Shown piece after piece: positions 17,815 through 27,086 of a DNA stretch of 64,000 nt. The position numbers and the translations under genes were made by a program. The notes below the pieces were generated by a model. The model had not been told where the DNA came from and searched no databases. It saw only the letters and a list, made by a program, of their open reading frames with translations. The DNA is from Veillonella sp. (lineage in GTDB: Bacteria > Bacillota > Negativicutes > Veillonellales > Veillonellaceae): assembly GCF_041333735.1 (NCBI RefSeq), contig NZ_JBGKFB010000001.1, forward strand, positions 1,171,001 through 1,235,000, read 5' to 3'. The stretch's first letter is position 1; every line of letters begins with the position of its first letter.

Positions 17815-19890
17815 GTGGCAAGAGAGTTTTCCTTAGCAAAAACTCGTAATATCGGTATCATGGCCCACATCGATGCTGGTAAGACAACAACTACAGAACG
17901 TATCCTCTACTATACAGGTATCGTTCATAAGATCGGCGAAGTACATGAAGGCGCTGCTACGATGGACTGGATGGAGCAAGAACAAGAACGTGGTATCACA
18001 ATCACTTCTGCTGCGACAACTTGTCAATGGAAAGAACATCGTATCAACATCATCGATACTCCTGGTCACGTTGACTTTACTGTAGAAGTAGAACGTTCTC
18101 TACGTGTACTTGACGGTTCTGTTGCGGTATTCAGTGCTAAAGGCGGCGTTGAACCACAATCCGAAACAGTATGGCGTCAAGCTTCTAACTACGGCGTACC
18201 TCGTATCGCTTATGTAAATAAGATGGATACTGTAGGTGCTGACTTCTTCAACGTAGTTGACATGATGAAAACTCGTTTGGGTGCAAATTCCGTAGCTATC
18301 CAAGTGCCAATCGGCGCTGAAGATACTTTCGAAGGCATCATCGACTTGATGACTATGAAAGCGGAAATTTACAAATCCGACGATGGTAAAGAATATGAAA
18401 TCACTGATATCCCTGCTGAATATCAAGAAGTAGCAGAAGCTCGTCGCGAAATGATGATCGATGCTATCGCTGAAACAGACGACGATATCATGATGAAATA
18501 CTTGGAAGGCGAAGAACTTACAGTAGAAGAATTGAAAGCAGCATTGCGTAAAGCTGTTATTGCTAACCAATTGTTCCCTGTACTTTGTGGTTCTTCCTAC
18601 AAAAACAAAGGTGTACAAATGTTATTGGACGCTGTAATTGATTACATGCCAGCTCCAATCGACATTCCAGCTATTAAAGGTGTAGTTCCTGGTACTGAAG
18701 AAGAAACTACTCGTCCTTCTTCCGATGAAGAGCCATTCTCCGCATTGGCATTCAAAATCATGGCTGACCCTTATGTTGGTAAATTAGCGTTCTTCCGTGT
18801 GTACTCCGGTACATTGGAATCCGGTTCTTACGTTTTCAACTCCACTAAAGGTAAAAAAGAACGTATCGGCCGTATTCTTCAAATGCACGCTAACTCCCGT
18901 AAAGAAATCGAACGCGTATACTCTGGTGACATCGCTGCGGCGGTTGGTTTGAAGGATACTACTACAGGCGACACATTGTGTGATGAAAAAGCTCCTGTAA
19001 TCCTTGAATCCATGGAATTCCCTGAACCAGTTATCTCCGTTGCTGTTGAACCTAAAACAAAAGCTGACCAAGAAAAAATGGGTACAGCTCTTGCACGTTT
19101 GGCAGAAGAAGATCCTACTTTCAAAGTTCGTACTGATGAAGAAACAGGTCAAACTATTATCTCCGGTATGGGGGAACTTCACTTGGATATCATCGTTGAC
19201 CGTATGAACCGTGAGTTCAAAGTAGACTGCAACGTAGGTAAACCTCAAGTAGCATATCGCGAAACTATCCGTAAAGCTGTTAAAGCTGAAGGTAAATTCG
19301 TTCGTCAATCTGGTGGTCGTGGTCAATATGGTCACTGCTGGTTGGAATTGATTCCACAAGAACCAGGTGCTGGCTTCGAATTTGAAAATAAGGTCGTAGG
19401 TGGTGCAATTCCTCGTGAATACATCGGACCTGTAGAAAATGGTGTTAAAGAAGCTATGGAATCCGGTGTTATCGCTGGTTATCCAATGGTTGACATCAAA
19501 GTTATCGTATTTGACGGCTCCTACCATGACGTTGACTCCAACGAAATGGCCTTCAAAATTGCTGGTTCCATGGGCTTTAAAGAAGGTGCTCGCAAAGCAG
19601 ATCCTGCATTGCTTGAACCATACATGTCCGTAGAAGTAGACGTTCCTGAAGAATACATGGGCGACGTTATCGGTGACTTGAACTCCCGTCGTGGTCGCAT
19701 GGACGGCATGGAAGCTCGTAATGGTAACCAACATATCAAAGCATATGTTCCATTGAGCGAAATGTTCGGTTACGCAACTGACCTTCGTTCCAAAACTCAA
19801 GGTCGCGGTAACTACTCCATGACATTCGATCATTACGAAGAAGTTCCTAAGAAAATTGCTGAAGAAATTCAAGCAAAGAAAAACGGTTAA
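17815..19890 (+). CDS. fusA: Elongation factor G
   Basis: EF-G has 691 residues. GTG 17815 is preferred over GTG 17806, since GAGGTG at 17803-17808 then has a 6-base spacer and the product starts MAREFSLAKTRNIGIM. The GTPase motifs are AHIDAGKTTTTERIL (P-loop), switch II DTPGHVDFTVEVERS, and NKMDTVGAD. Domains II to V follow, including RGQYGHCW in domain IV. EF-G drives translocation and, with RRF, ribosome recycling. It is part of the str operon. Confidence 0.98.
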   Translation: MAREFSLAKTRNIGIMAHIDAGKTTTTERILYYTGIVHKIGEVHEGAATMDWMEQEQERGITITSAATTCQWKEHRINIIDTPGHVDFTVEVERSLRVLDGSVAVFSAKGGVEPQSETVWRQASNYGVPRIAYVNKMDTVGADFFNVVDMMKTRLGANSVAIQVPIGAEDTFEGIIDLMTMKAEIYKSDDGKEYEITDIPAEYQEVAEARREMMIDAIAETDDDIMMKYLEGEELTVEELKAALRKAVIANQLFPVLCGSSYKNKGVQMLLDAVIDYMPAPIDIPAIKGVVPGTEEETTRPSSDEEPFSALAFKIMADPYVGKLAFFRVYSGTLESGSYVFNSTKGKKERIGRILQMHANSRKEIERVYSGDIAAAVGLKDTTTGDTLCDEKAPVILESMEFPEPVISVAVEPKTKADQEKMGTALARLAEEDPTFKVRTDEETGQTIISGMGELHLDIIVDRMNREFKVDCNVGKPQVAYRETIRKAVKAEGKFVRQSGGRGQYGHCWLELIPQEPGAGFEFENKVVGGAIPREYIGPVENGVKEAMESGVIAGYPMVDIKVIVFDGSYHDVDSNEMAFKIAGSMGFKEGARKADPALLEPYMSVEVDVPEEYMGDVIGDLNSRRGRMDGMEARNGNQHIKAYVPLSEMFGYATDLRSKTQGRGNYSMTFDHYEEVPKKIAEEIQAKKNG

Positions 19891-19940
19891 TCTTATATTA
19901 GATTAATAGAATTACTATTTTCCTCGGAGGATAATTTAAA

Positions 19941-21128
19941 ATGGCAAAAGAAAAATTTGAACGTACGAAACCGCATGTTAACATCGGTACAATCGGTCAC
20001 GTTGACCATGGTAAAACTACTTTGACAGCTGCAATCACTAAAGTATTGGCTGAAAAAGGTCAAGCTGAATTCCAAGATTACAGCAACATCGATAAAGCTC
20101 CAGAAGAACGTGAACGTGGTATCACAATCAACACTGCACACGTTGAGTATGAAACTGCTAACCGTCACTATGCACACGTTGACTGCCCAGGCCATGCTGA
20201 CTATGTTAAAAACATGATCACTGGTGCGGCTCAAATGGACGGCGCTATCTTGGTATGTTCCGCAGCTGACGGCCCTATGCCTCAAACTCGCGAACACATC
20301 TTGTTGGCTCGCCAAGTTGGTGTTCCTGCAATCGTAGTATTCTTGAACAAAGCTGACATGGTTGACGACGAAGAATTGATCGAATTAGTAGAAATGGAAG
20401 TTCGTGAACTTCTTTCTTCCTACGAATTCCCTGGCGACGAAGTGCCTATCGTTGTAGGTTCCGCTTTGAAAGCTTTGGAAGGCGACGCTCAATATGTAGC
20501 TAAAATCGACGAATTGATGGACGCTGTAGATTCCTACATCCCAACTCCAGTTCGTGATACTGACAAACCTTTCTTGATGCCTGTGGAAGACGTATTCACA
20601 ATCACTGGTCGTGGTACAGTAGCAACTGGCCGTGTTGAACGTGGTCAAGTAAATGTAGGCGACACAGTAGAAGTAGTAGGCTTGAAAGAAAAAGCTGAAC
20701 AATACGTAGTAACTGGTCTTGAAATGTTCCGCAAAACTTTGGACTCTGCAGTAGCAGGTGACAACGTAGGTGCATTGCTTCGTGGTGTTGACCGTAAAGA
20801 CATCGAACGTGGTCAAGTATTGGCTAAACCAGGTTCCATCAACCCACACACAAAATTCAAAGCAGAAGTATACGTATTGACTAAAGAAGAAGGTGGCCGT
20901 CATACTCCATTCTTCTCCAACTACCGTCCACAATTCTACTTCCGTACAACAGACGTAACAGGTGTTGTAAACCTTCCTGAAGGTGTAGAAATGTGTATGC
21001 CTGGCGATAACGTAACAATGGATATCGAATTGATCACTCCAATCGCTATCGAAGAAGGTCTTCGTTTCGCGATCCGCGAAGGTGGCCATACAGTAGGCGC
21101 TGGCGTTGTAACTGAAATCGAAGGTTAA
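19941..21128 (+). CDS. tuf: Elongation factor Tu
   Basis: EF-Tu has 395 residues with all G-domain motifs: GHVDHGKTTLTAAIT, DCPGHADYVKNMITGAAQMDGAILV, and NKADMVDDEE. Domain 2 and 3 segments include GRGTVATGRVERG. It delivers aminoacyl-tRNA to the ribosome. It follows fusA by 50 bases and has its own strong ribosome-binding site (CGGAGG). This is the only tuf in the window; a second copy elsewhere cannot be excluded. Confidence 0.98.
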   Translation: MAKEKFERTKPHVNIGTIGHVDHGKTTLTAAITKVLAEKGQAEFQDYSNIDKAPEERERGITINTAHVEYETANRHYAHVDCPGHADYVKNMITGAAQMDGAILVCSAADGPMPQTREHILLARQVGVPAIVVFLNKADMVDDEELIELVEMEVRELLSSYEFPGDEVPIVVGSALKALEGDAQYVAKIDELMDAVDSYIPTPVRDTDKPFLMPVEDVFTITGRGTVATGRVERGQVNVGDTVEVVGLKEKAEQYVVTGLEMFRKTLDSAVAGDNVGALLRGVDRKDIERGQVLAKPGSINPHTKFKAEVYVLTKEEGGRHTPFFSNYRPQFYFRTTDVTGVVNLPEGVEMCMPGDNVTMDIELITPIAIEEGLRFAIREGGHTVGAGVVTEIEG

Positions 21129-21183
21129 TTTAACCTTTTATGCTCATCGTAGTGATGCGTTGAGCACAATACATGCAGCATTC

Positions 21184-21218
21184 AGAGCGGCAGTAATGCC
21201 GCTCTAGTGTTGTGTTTT
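21184..21218 (+). terminator. Possible terminator between tuf and rpsJ
   Basis: An 8-bp GC-rich stem, AGAGCGGC/GCCGCTCT (21184-21191 with 21198-21205). The following T tract is interrupted (AGTGTTGTGTTTTT), so termination may be partial. The rest of the gap to rpsJ (21219-21308) has no clear promoter. Confidence 0.45.
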
Positions 21219-21308
21219 TAAACTATGAAGTAGAAGGTTGCCTCTGCGGAGGAGAATTTCTATGGAGCAGCCCATTCACGAAATGGACGACAGGAGGAAT
21301 TATTAATA

Positions 21309-21620
21309 ATGGCTAAACAGCAAAAAATCCGTATTCGCCTTAAGGCATACGACCACAAAGCTCTCGATCAAAGCGCTGCTAAGATCGTAGACACTGCAAA
21401 AAGAAATGGCGCTATGGTATCTGGTCCGATTCCATTGCCAACAGAAAAGAATATCTTCACAATTCTTCGTTCTGTACACGTAAACAAAGATTCTCGTGAA
21501 CAATTCGAAATGCGTACACATAAACGCTTAATCGATATTCTTGAACCAAATTCGAAAACAGTAGATGCTATCACTCGTTTAGATTTACCAGCTGGTGTAT
21601 CTATTGAAATAAAACTATAA
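21309..21620 (+). CDS. rpsJ: 30S ribosomal protein S10
   Basis: This 103-residue protein begins MAKQQKIRIRLKAYDHKALD and has the usual GPIPLPTEKN loop. S10 is part of the 30S head and also binds NusG/NusB in antitermination. It is the first gene of the S10 cluster, starting at ATG 21309 behind AGGAGG, and is followed 12 bases later by rplC. Confidence 0.98.
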   Translation: MAKQQKIRIRLKAYDHKALDQSAAKIVDTAKRNGAMVSGPIPLPTEKNIFTILRSVHVNKDSREQFEMRTHKRLIDILEPNSKTVDAITRLDLPAGVSIEIKL

Positions 21621-21632
21621 GGAGGTGCGATA

Positions 21633-22274
21633 ATGTCTAAAGCTATTTTGGGTAAAAAATTAGGAATGACTCAAGTCTTCACAGCTGAAGGCCAATTAGT
21701 TCCTGTAACAGTAGTGGAAACTACCCCAAGCGTTGTAGTGCGCGTTAAGACTGTTGAAACAGACGGCTACGAAGCAGTACAAATTGGTTACGGTTCCATT
21801 AAAGAAAAACATTTAACAAAACCTGTAAAAGGTCAGTTCGACAAAGCTGGCGTAGCTCCAGTTAAATATCTTCGCGAAGTTCGCGTAGCTAATGCAGCTG
21901 ACTACACAGTAGGCCAAACTCTGGCAGCTGATATCTTCGCAGAAGGTGAATTGGTGGACGTAGTGGGTACAGGTAAAGGTAAGGGTTTTGCTGGCACAAT
22001 TAAACGCCATAACTTCTCCCGTGGTCCTGAAACTCATGGTTCCAAATCTCACCGTGAACCTGGTTCCATCGGTCCTATGATCTCCGGTGGCGGCGGTAAG
22101 GTATACAAAGGTAAAAAACTCCCTGGACAAATGGGTGGTTACAGAGTTACCGTACAACGCTTATCCGTTGTGAAAGTTGATGCTGAACGTAACCTTTTAT
22201 TGGTTAAAGGTGGTATCCCAGGCGCTAAAGGTAGCTTGGTTATGGTTCGCAACACGGTTAAACCTGTTAAATAA
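21633..22274 (+). CDS. rplC: 50S ribosomal protein L3
   Basis: L3 has 213 residues and begins MSKAILGKKLGMTQVF. The long central extension that reaches the peptidyl transferase center contains FSRGPETHGSKSHREPGSIG. It is one of the first proteins in 50S assembly. A ribosome-binding site overlaps the end of rpsJ, so translation is probably coupled. Confidence 0.98.
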   Translation: MSKAILGKKLGMTQVFTAEGQLVPVTVVETTPSVVVRVKTVETDGYEAVQIGYGSIKEKHLTKPVKGQFDKAGVAPVKYLREVRVANAADYTVGQTLAADIFAEGELVDVVGTGKGKGFAGTIKRHNFSRGPETHGSKSHREPGSIGPMISGGGGKVYKGKKLPGQMGGYRVTVQRLSVVKVDAERNLLLVKGGIPGAKGSLVMVRNTVKPVK

Positions 22275-22300
22275 TCATTTGTCGAAAGGAGGATTATGTA

Positions 22301-22924
22301 ATGCCTACAGTAGCAACATATAATCAATCCGGCGTTAAAGTCGGTGAAATACAGTTAAACGATGCAGTATTCGGCGTTGAAGTTAACGAAGCCGTAATGC
22401 ATCAAGCCGTAGTTCGTCAATTGTCTAACGAACGTCTCGGCACACATGCAACAAAAACTAGAGGTATGGTTCGTGGCGGTGGCCGCAAACCTTGGAAACA
22501 AAAAGGTACTGGCCGTGCTCGTTCCGGTTCCAGCCGTTCCCCAATTTGGATCGGTGGCGGTACTACATTTGGTCCACAACCTCGCAGCTATTACAAAGCT
22601 ATGCCTCGTAAGGCTAGACGTTTAGCAGTTAAATCTGCTCTTAGCGATAAAGTGAATAATAGCGAATTATACGTTTTGGAAGAAATCACATTAGCAGCTC
22701 CTAAAACTAAAGAAGTGTTGAACATTATCAATAGCTTCAACGTTGGTGATGCAAAAGTATTGTTCATCACTGAAGGTGATGTAAATGTTGAACGTTCCGC
22801 TCGCAACATCCAAGGTGTTAAAGCATTGGCTTGCGAAGGTATGAACATTTTCGATCTTCTTCATTACGATAAGCTCTTCATTACTAAAGGTGCTGTCGCA
22901 AAAATCGAGGAGGTACTTGGATAA
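22301..22924 (+). CDS. rplD: 50S ribosomal protein L4
   Basis: L4 has 207 residues. The extended loop that lines the exit tunnel is visible as TRGMVRGGGRKPWKQKGTGR (about 50-69), followed by SRSPIWIGGGTTFGP. In E. coli L4 also represses the S10 operon; whether it does so here is unknown. Its stop codon overlaps the rplW start by one base (TAATG). Confidence 0.98.
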   Translation: MPTVATYNQSGVKVGEIQLNDAVFGVEVNEAVMHQAVVRQLSNERLGTHATKTRGMVRGGGRKPWKQKGTGRARSGSSRSPIWIGGGTTFGPQPRSYYKAMPRKARRLAVKSALSDKVNNSELYVLEEITLAAPKTKEVLNIINSFNVGDAKVLFITEGDVNVERSARNIQGVKALACEGMNIFDLLHYDKLFITKGAVAKIEEVLG

Positions 22925-23208
22925 TGCAATTACATGATGTACTAATCCGCCCGGTTATTACCGAAAAATCCACTATGCTTATGGAAGAAGGCAAATACAC
23001 TTTCCGTGTGCCTTTGACTGCAAATAAAGTGCAAATCCGTCAAGCAGTTGAAAAAATCTTCAATGTAAAAGTAGAAAAAGTAGCTACTATTCGCGTTTTA
23101 GGCAAAACTAAACGCATGGGTCGTACACAAGGTAAACGCAGCGATTACAAAAAAGCTATCGTTACTTTGAAAGCTGGCGAATCCATTGAATTCTTTGAAG
23201 GTGTCTAA
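22924..23208 (+). CDS. rplW: 50S ribosomal protein L23
   Basis: L23 has 94 residues with DVLIRPVITEKSTMLMEEGK at the start and FNVKVEKVATIRVLGKTKR in the rRNA-binding part. It sits at the tunnel exit and is the docking site for trigger factor and SRP. Its ATG shares a base with the rplD stop codon, and GAGGAGG lies inside the rplD end. Confidence 0.97.
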   Translation: MQLHDVLIRPVITEKSTMLMEEGKYTFRVPLTANKVQIRQAVEKIFNVKVEKVATIRVLGKTKRMGRTQGKRSDYKKAIVTLKAGESIEFFEGV

Positions 23209-23234
23209 GAGTCTAGTTGTAAGGAGGCCCACTA

Positions 23235-24065
23235 ATGGCAATTAAATCATTTAAACCGTACTCCGCTGGTCGCCGGTTTATGACAGTATCCGCCTTCGAC
23301 GAAATCACAGCAAGCAAACCAGAAAAATCTTTGCTCGCTAAGATTTCCCAAAAAGGTGGTCGTAACAATACTGGTAAAATGACAGTTCGTCACCAAGGTG
23401 GCGGTCATAAACGTCAATATCGTATTATTGACTTCAAACGTACTAAAGATAATATTCCAGCTAAAGTAGCAACAATCGAGTATGATCCTAACCGTTCTTC
23501 TCGTATCGCTTTGCTTAACTACGCTGATGGTGAAAAACGCTACATTTTAGCTCCTAACGGTCTAAAAGTTGGTGACGTTGTATTCTCCGGTCCTGAGTCC
23601 GATATTAAACCTGGTAACTGCTTACCATTGGCTAATATTCCAGACGGTACACAAATCCACAATATCGAATTGAAAATCGGTAAAGGTGGCCAAATCGTTC
23701 GTTCCGCTGGTACATCTGCTCAATTGATGGGTAAAGATAATGGCTACGCTATTCTTCGTTTACCATCTGGTGAAATGCGTCGTGTTCGTCAAGAGTGCCG
23801 TGCAACAGTAGGTGTTGTTGGTAACGCTGACCACAGCAACCTTGTAATTGGTAAAGCTGGTCGTCATCGTTGGATGGGCGTTCGCCCTGGCAACCGTGGT
23901 GTTGTAATGAACCCTTGTGACCATCCACATGGTGGTGGTGAAGGTAAATCTCCTGTTGGTCGTAAACATCCTGTTACACCTTGGGGCAAACCAGCACATG
24001 GTGTTAAAACTCGCGACAAGAAAAAAGCTTCTAACAGCTTAATCATTAAACGTCGTACAAAATAG
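23235..24065 (+). CDS. rplB: 50S ribosomal protein L2
   Basis: L2 has 276 residues. The C-terminal GVVMNPCDHPHGGGEGKSP carries the histidine needed near the peptidyl transferase center, and the N-terminal part has KMTVRHQGGGHKRQYR. It joins the subunits at bridge B7b. AAGGAGG precedes the ATG by a few bases, and rpsS follows. Confidence 0.98.
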   Translation: MAIKSFKPYSAGRRFMTVSAFDEITASKPEKSLLAKISQKGGRNNTGKMTVRHQGGGHKRQYRIIDFKRTKDNIPAKVATIEYDPNRSSRIALLNYADGEKRYILAPNGLKVGDVVFSGPESDIKPGNCLPLANIPDGTQIHNIELKIGKGGQIVRSAGTSAQLMGKDNGYAILRLPSGEMRRVRQECRATVGVVGNADHSNLVIGKAGRHRWMGVRPGNRGVVMNPCDHPHGGGEGKSPVGRKHPVTPWGKPAHGVKTRDKKKASNSLIIKRRTK

Positions 24066-24088
24066 GATAAAGGAAAGGAGATAAAATA

Positions 24089-24370
24089 GTGTCCAGATCT
24101 ATTAAAAAAGGCCCTTTCGTAGCAGATCATTTGCTTAAGAAAGTTGAAGCTTTAAACGAAACTAACGAAAAGAAAGTTGTAAAAACCTGGTCCCGTGCCT
24201 CTACTATTATCCCAAGTTTTGTAGGCCACACAATTGCTGTGCATGATGGTCGCAAACATGTACCTGTATTCATTACAGAAGATATGGTAGGTCATAAATT
24301 AGGTGAGTTCGCTCCTACACGTACTTATAAAGGTCATGGTAAGGACGAAAAATCTACAGGCAAAAAATAG
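24089..24370 (+). CDS. rpsS: 30S ribosomal protein S19
   Basis: S19 has 93 residues and starts with GTG 24089 (MSRSIKKGPFVADHLLKK). It shows the conserved KTWSRASTIIPSFVGHTIAVHDG. It forms a heterodimer with S13 in the 30S head. AAAGGAG is 8 bases upstream, which supports the non-ATG start. Confidence 0.98.
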   Translation: MSRSIKKGPFVADHLLKKVEALNETNEKKVVKTWSRASTIIPSFVGHTIAVHDGRKHVPVFITEDMVGHKLGEFAPTRTYKGHGKDEKSTGKK

Positions 24371-24383
24371 GAGGAAATAATAC

Positions 24384-24719
24384 ATGGAAGCAAAAGCAAT
24401 CGCTAGACATATCCGAATCGCGCCTCGTAAAATCCGTATCGTTGCAGATTTAGTGCGCGGTAAAAACATCGGCGAAGCATTTGCCATCTTGAAGTTCACT
24501 CCGAAAGTTGGCGCTGATGTAGTAGAAAAAGTTATGCGTTCTGCAATCGCAAACGCTGAACATAATTTCGATATGAATGTTGACAATCTTTACGTATCCG
24601 AGATCTTCGTTGATCAAGGCCCTACATTAAAACGCATTCATCCTCGTTCCCGTGGTCAAGCTTTCAAAATTTTGAAACGCACTAGCCATGTAACAGTAGT
24701 AGTTAAAGAAAGAGCTTAA
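24384..24719 (+). CDS. rplV: 50S ribosomal protein L22
   Basis: L22 has 111 residues. Typical segments are APRKIRIVADLVRGKNIGEA and the tunnel-lining hairpin region around GPTLKRIHPRSRGQAFKI, a site of macrolide resistance mutations that looks normal here. It lies between rpsS and rpsC with gaps of 13 and 16 bases. Confidence 0.97.
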   Translation: MEAKAIARHIRIAPRKIRIVADLVRGKNIGEAFAILKFTPKVGADVVEKVMRSAIANAEHNFDMNVDNLYVSEIFVDQGPTLKRIHPRSRGQAFKILKRTSHVTVVVKERA

Positions 24720-24735
24720 GAAGGAGGGAAACAGA

Positions 24736-25401
24736 GTGGGTCAAAAAGTTAATCCACACGGTTTGCGTGTCGGTATCGTAAAAGATTGGGACGCAAAATG
24801 GTATGCAGATAAAGATTTCGCTGCTAATCTTCATGAAGACGTAAAAATTCGTAACTTCTTGAAAGAAACCCTTTTCATTGCTGGTATTTCCCGCATTGAA
24901 ATCGAGCGTACAAATAAACGTATTAAATTGACTATCCACACTGCAAAACCAGGTATGGTTATCGGTCGTGGTGGTGCTGGTATCGAAGATATCAAAAAAG
25001 CAATGACTCGTTTCACTGATAAACAAGTGGACGTTAACATTGCAGAAATTAAACAAGCAGACATGGATGCAATCTTGGTTGCAGAAAACATTGCTAGCCA
25101 ATTGGAACGCCGTATCGGTTTCCGTCGTGCAATGAAACAAGCTGTAGGTCGTACAATGCGCTTAGGTGCAAAAGGTATTAAAATCATGGTAAGCGGTCGT
25201 CTTGGCGGCGCTGAAATCGCTCGTAGCGAATCCTACCGTGAAGGTTCTATTCCTTTGCATACACTTCGTGCAGACATCGACTACGGTACTGCTGAAGCTC
25301 ATACAACATATGGTTGTATCGGCATTAAAGTATGGATTTACAAAGGTGAAGTTTTGCCAGAAGCAAAACAACCTGCTAAGAAGGAAGAAGGTGGCAAGTA
25401 A
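24736..25401 (+). CDS. rpsC: 30S ribosomal protein S3
   Basis: S3 has 221 residues and starts with GTG (MGQKVNPHGLRVG). A KH domain with GMVIGRGGAGIEDIKKAM lies near residue 75-95, and the C-terminal domain contains SGRLGGAEIARSE. S3 lines the mRNA entry tunnel and has helicase activity there. The stop codon overlaps the rplP start by one base. Confidence 0.98.
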   Translation: MGQKVNPHGLRVGIVKDWDAKWYADKDFAANLHEDVKIRNFLKETLFIAGISRIEIERTNKRIKLTIHTAKPGMVIGRGGAGIEDIKKAMTRFTDKQVDVNIAEIKQADMDAILVAENIASQLERRIGFRRAMKQAVGRTMRLGAKGIKIMVSGRLGGAEIARSESYREGSIPLHTLRADIDYGTAEAHTTYGCIGIKVWIYKGEVLPEAKQPAKKEEGGK

Positions 25402-25838
25402 TGCTTATTCCAAAGCGCGTAAAACATCGTAAGCAATTCCGCGGCCGTATGAAAGGTCGTGCTATGCGCGGTAATACAGTGTCTCATGGTGAGTTCGGCT
25501 TGGTAGCATGCGAACCATCTTGGATCACTAACCGTCAAATCGAAGCTGCCCGTATTGCTATGACTCGTTATATCAAACGTGGTGGTAAAGTATGGATTAA
25601 AATTTTCCCTGACAAACCAATCACAGCTAAACCAGCTGGTACTCGTATGGGTTCCGGTAAAGGTTCTCCTGAATACTGGGTAGCAGTAGTTAAACCAGGT
25701 CGTGTAATGTTTGAAATGGACGGTGTGCCAGAAGCTACAGCTCGTGAAGCTATGCGTCTTGCAAGCCATAAACTTCCAATCAAATGCAAATTTGTTGTTA
25801 AGGGTAAAGAATTGGGTGGTGACGTAAATGAAGGTTAA
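25401..25838 (+). CDS. rplP: 50S ribosomal protein L16
   Basis: L16 has 145 residues with RKQFRGRMKGRAMRGNTVSH at the start and AGTRMGSGKGSPEYWVAVVK in the middle. It binds near the A-site tRNA elbow and is a late assembly protein. It overlaps rpsC by one base and rpmC by 11 bases, which points to coupled translation. Confidence 0.97.
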   Translation: MLIPKRVKHRKQFRGRMKGRAMRGNTVSHGEFGLVACEPSWITNRQIEAARIAMTRYIKRGGKVWIKIFPDKPITAKPAGTRMGSGKGSPEYWVAVVKPGRVMFEMDGVPEATAREAMRLASHKLPIKCKFVVKGKELGGDVNEG

Positions 25839-26031
25839 TGACATTCGCAATATGAGCGCTGCCGAAATGGAACAAAAAGTTTCCGGTCTTAAGGAAGAGT
25901 TATTTAACCTCCGTTTTCAGCTTGCAACAGGTCAATTAGAAAATCCTATGCGCATTCGTGAAGTTAAGAAGACAATCGCTCGTATTAAAACTGTACAACG
26001 TGAAGTTGAACTTAAATCTGAAAACGCATAA
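25828..26031 (+). CDS. rpmC: 50S ribosomal protein L29
   Basis: This 67-residue two-helix protein has the conserved EELFNLRFQLATGQLENP. It lies next to L23 at the tunnel exit. The start ATG 25828 lies within the end of rplP, and the ribosome-binding site GGTGGTGA is also inside rplP. Confidence 0.96.
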   Translation: MKVNDIRNMSAAEMEQKVSGLKEELFNLRFQLATGQLENPMRIREVKKTIARIKTVQREVELKSENA

Positions 26032-26070
26032 TAACAGATTTGTTAAAGGTTGAAAAGGAGGCTTAAAATC

Positions 26071-26331
26071 GTGGCAGAAGAAAGAAACGTACGTAAAGTC
26101 CGCGTAGGTAAAGTTGTAAGCGACAAAATGAATAAAACTGTTGTTGTTGCTGTAGAACGTAAAGTACCTCACGCATTATATAACAAGCCAATGGTTAGCA
26201 CTAAACGCTTCAAAGCTCATGATGAAAACAATGAGTGCCAAATTGGTGATACAGTTAAAATTGTAGAAACTCGTCCACTTTCTAAAGATAAATGTTGGAG
26301 AGTTGTTGAAATTCTTGAAAGACAAAAATAA
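26071..26331 (+). CDS. rpsQ: 30S ribosomal protein S17
   Basis: S17 has 86 residues and starts with GTG 26071. An upstream in-frame TTG at 26050 is rejected because AAAAGGAGG (26053-26061) lies between the two, at the right distance from the GTG. The OB-fold shows GKVVSDKMNKTVVVAVER and IGDTVKIVETRPLSKDK. It is a primary 16S rRNA-binding protein. Confidence 0.96.
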   Translation: MAEERNVRKVRVGKVVSDKMNKTVVVAVERKVPHALYNKPMVSTKRFKAHDENNECQIGDTVKIVETRPLSKDKCWRVVEILERQK

Positions 26332-26355
26332 GAGTGATGTAAGGAGGAATAGACG

Positions 26356-26724
26356 ATGATCCAGCAACAAACAATTTTGAATGTTGCCGACAACACTGGT
26401 GCAAAACGTATTATGTGTATCCAAGTCATGGGCGGTTCTTATCGCAAATTCGGCAATATCGGTGACGTAATCGTTGCTTCTGTAAAAGATGCATCACCCG
26501 GTGGCGTTGTCAAGAAAGGCGACGTAGTCAAAGCTGTTATTGTTCGTTCTAAAAAAGGTATCCGCCGTCAAGACGGTTCCTATATCCGTTTCGATGAAAA
26601 CGCAGCAGTAGTTATTAAAGATGACAAGACCCCTCGTGGTACTCGTATCTTTGGACCTGTAGCTAGAGAGCTTCGTGAAAAAGACTTCATGAAAATCGTT
26701 TCTTTGGCTCCAGAAGTATTATAA
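26356..26724 (+). CDS. rplN: 50S ribosomal protein L14
   Basis: L14 has 122 residues with MIQQQTILNVADNTGAKRIM at the start and RGTRIFGPVARELREKDFMK near the end. It is an intersubunit bridge protein (B8) and the docking site of the silencing factor RsfS. It is the first gene of the segment usually called the spc operon, but no promoter or terminator separates it from rpsQ here. Confidence 0.98.
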   Translation: MIQQQTILNVADNTGAKRIMCIQVMGGSYRKFGNIGDVIVASVKDASPGGVVKKGDVVKAVIVRSKKGIRRQDGSYIRFDENAAVVIKDDKTPRGTRIFGPVARELREKDFMKIVSLAPEVL

Positions 26725-26742
26725 GAAGGAGGAACGCAGCAT

Positions 26743-27063
26743 ATGGCTAAACTACAAATCAAAAAAGGCGATACAGTTGTTGTTATCTCCGGTAAAGATA
26801 AAGGTAAGCAAGGTACAGTAATTGCAACTGAACCTAAAAAAGAACGCGTATTTGTTGAAGGCGTTAACACTGTAAAACGTCATACAAAACCTTCTCAAGC
26901 TAACCCACAAGGCGGCATCGTTACTAAAGAAGCTGGTATCCATGTTTCTAACGTAATGATCGTTGACCCAGAAACTAAAACAGCTACTCGTATCAAAAAA
27001 GTTGAAGGCAAAGACGGTAAATTCGTTCGCGCTACAGTTAAATCTGGTACAGTACTTAAATAA
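26743..27063 (+). CDS. rplX: 50S ribosomal protein L24
   Basis: L24 has 106 residues with a KOW motif at the start (IKKGDTVVVISGKDKGKQGT) and HTKPSQANPQGGIVTKEAGI. It is an assembly initiator at the 5' end of 23S rRNA. It follows rplN by 18 bases. Confidence 0.97.
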   Translation: MAKLQIKKGDTVVVISGKDKGKQGTVIATEPKKERVFVEGVNTVKRHTKPSQANPQGGIVTKEAGIHVSNVMIVDPETKTATRIKKVEGKDGKFVRATVKSGTVLK

Positions 27064-27086
27064 TCAGGAAAGGAGGAGCTAAATAA

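Noticed and set aside
18784..19872. A long open frame on the minus strand opposite fusA
   Set aside because: It is in the mirror of a strongly codon-biased conserved gene. Such antisense frames appear opposite most ribosomal and polymerase genes here, and its product has no recognizable motif.
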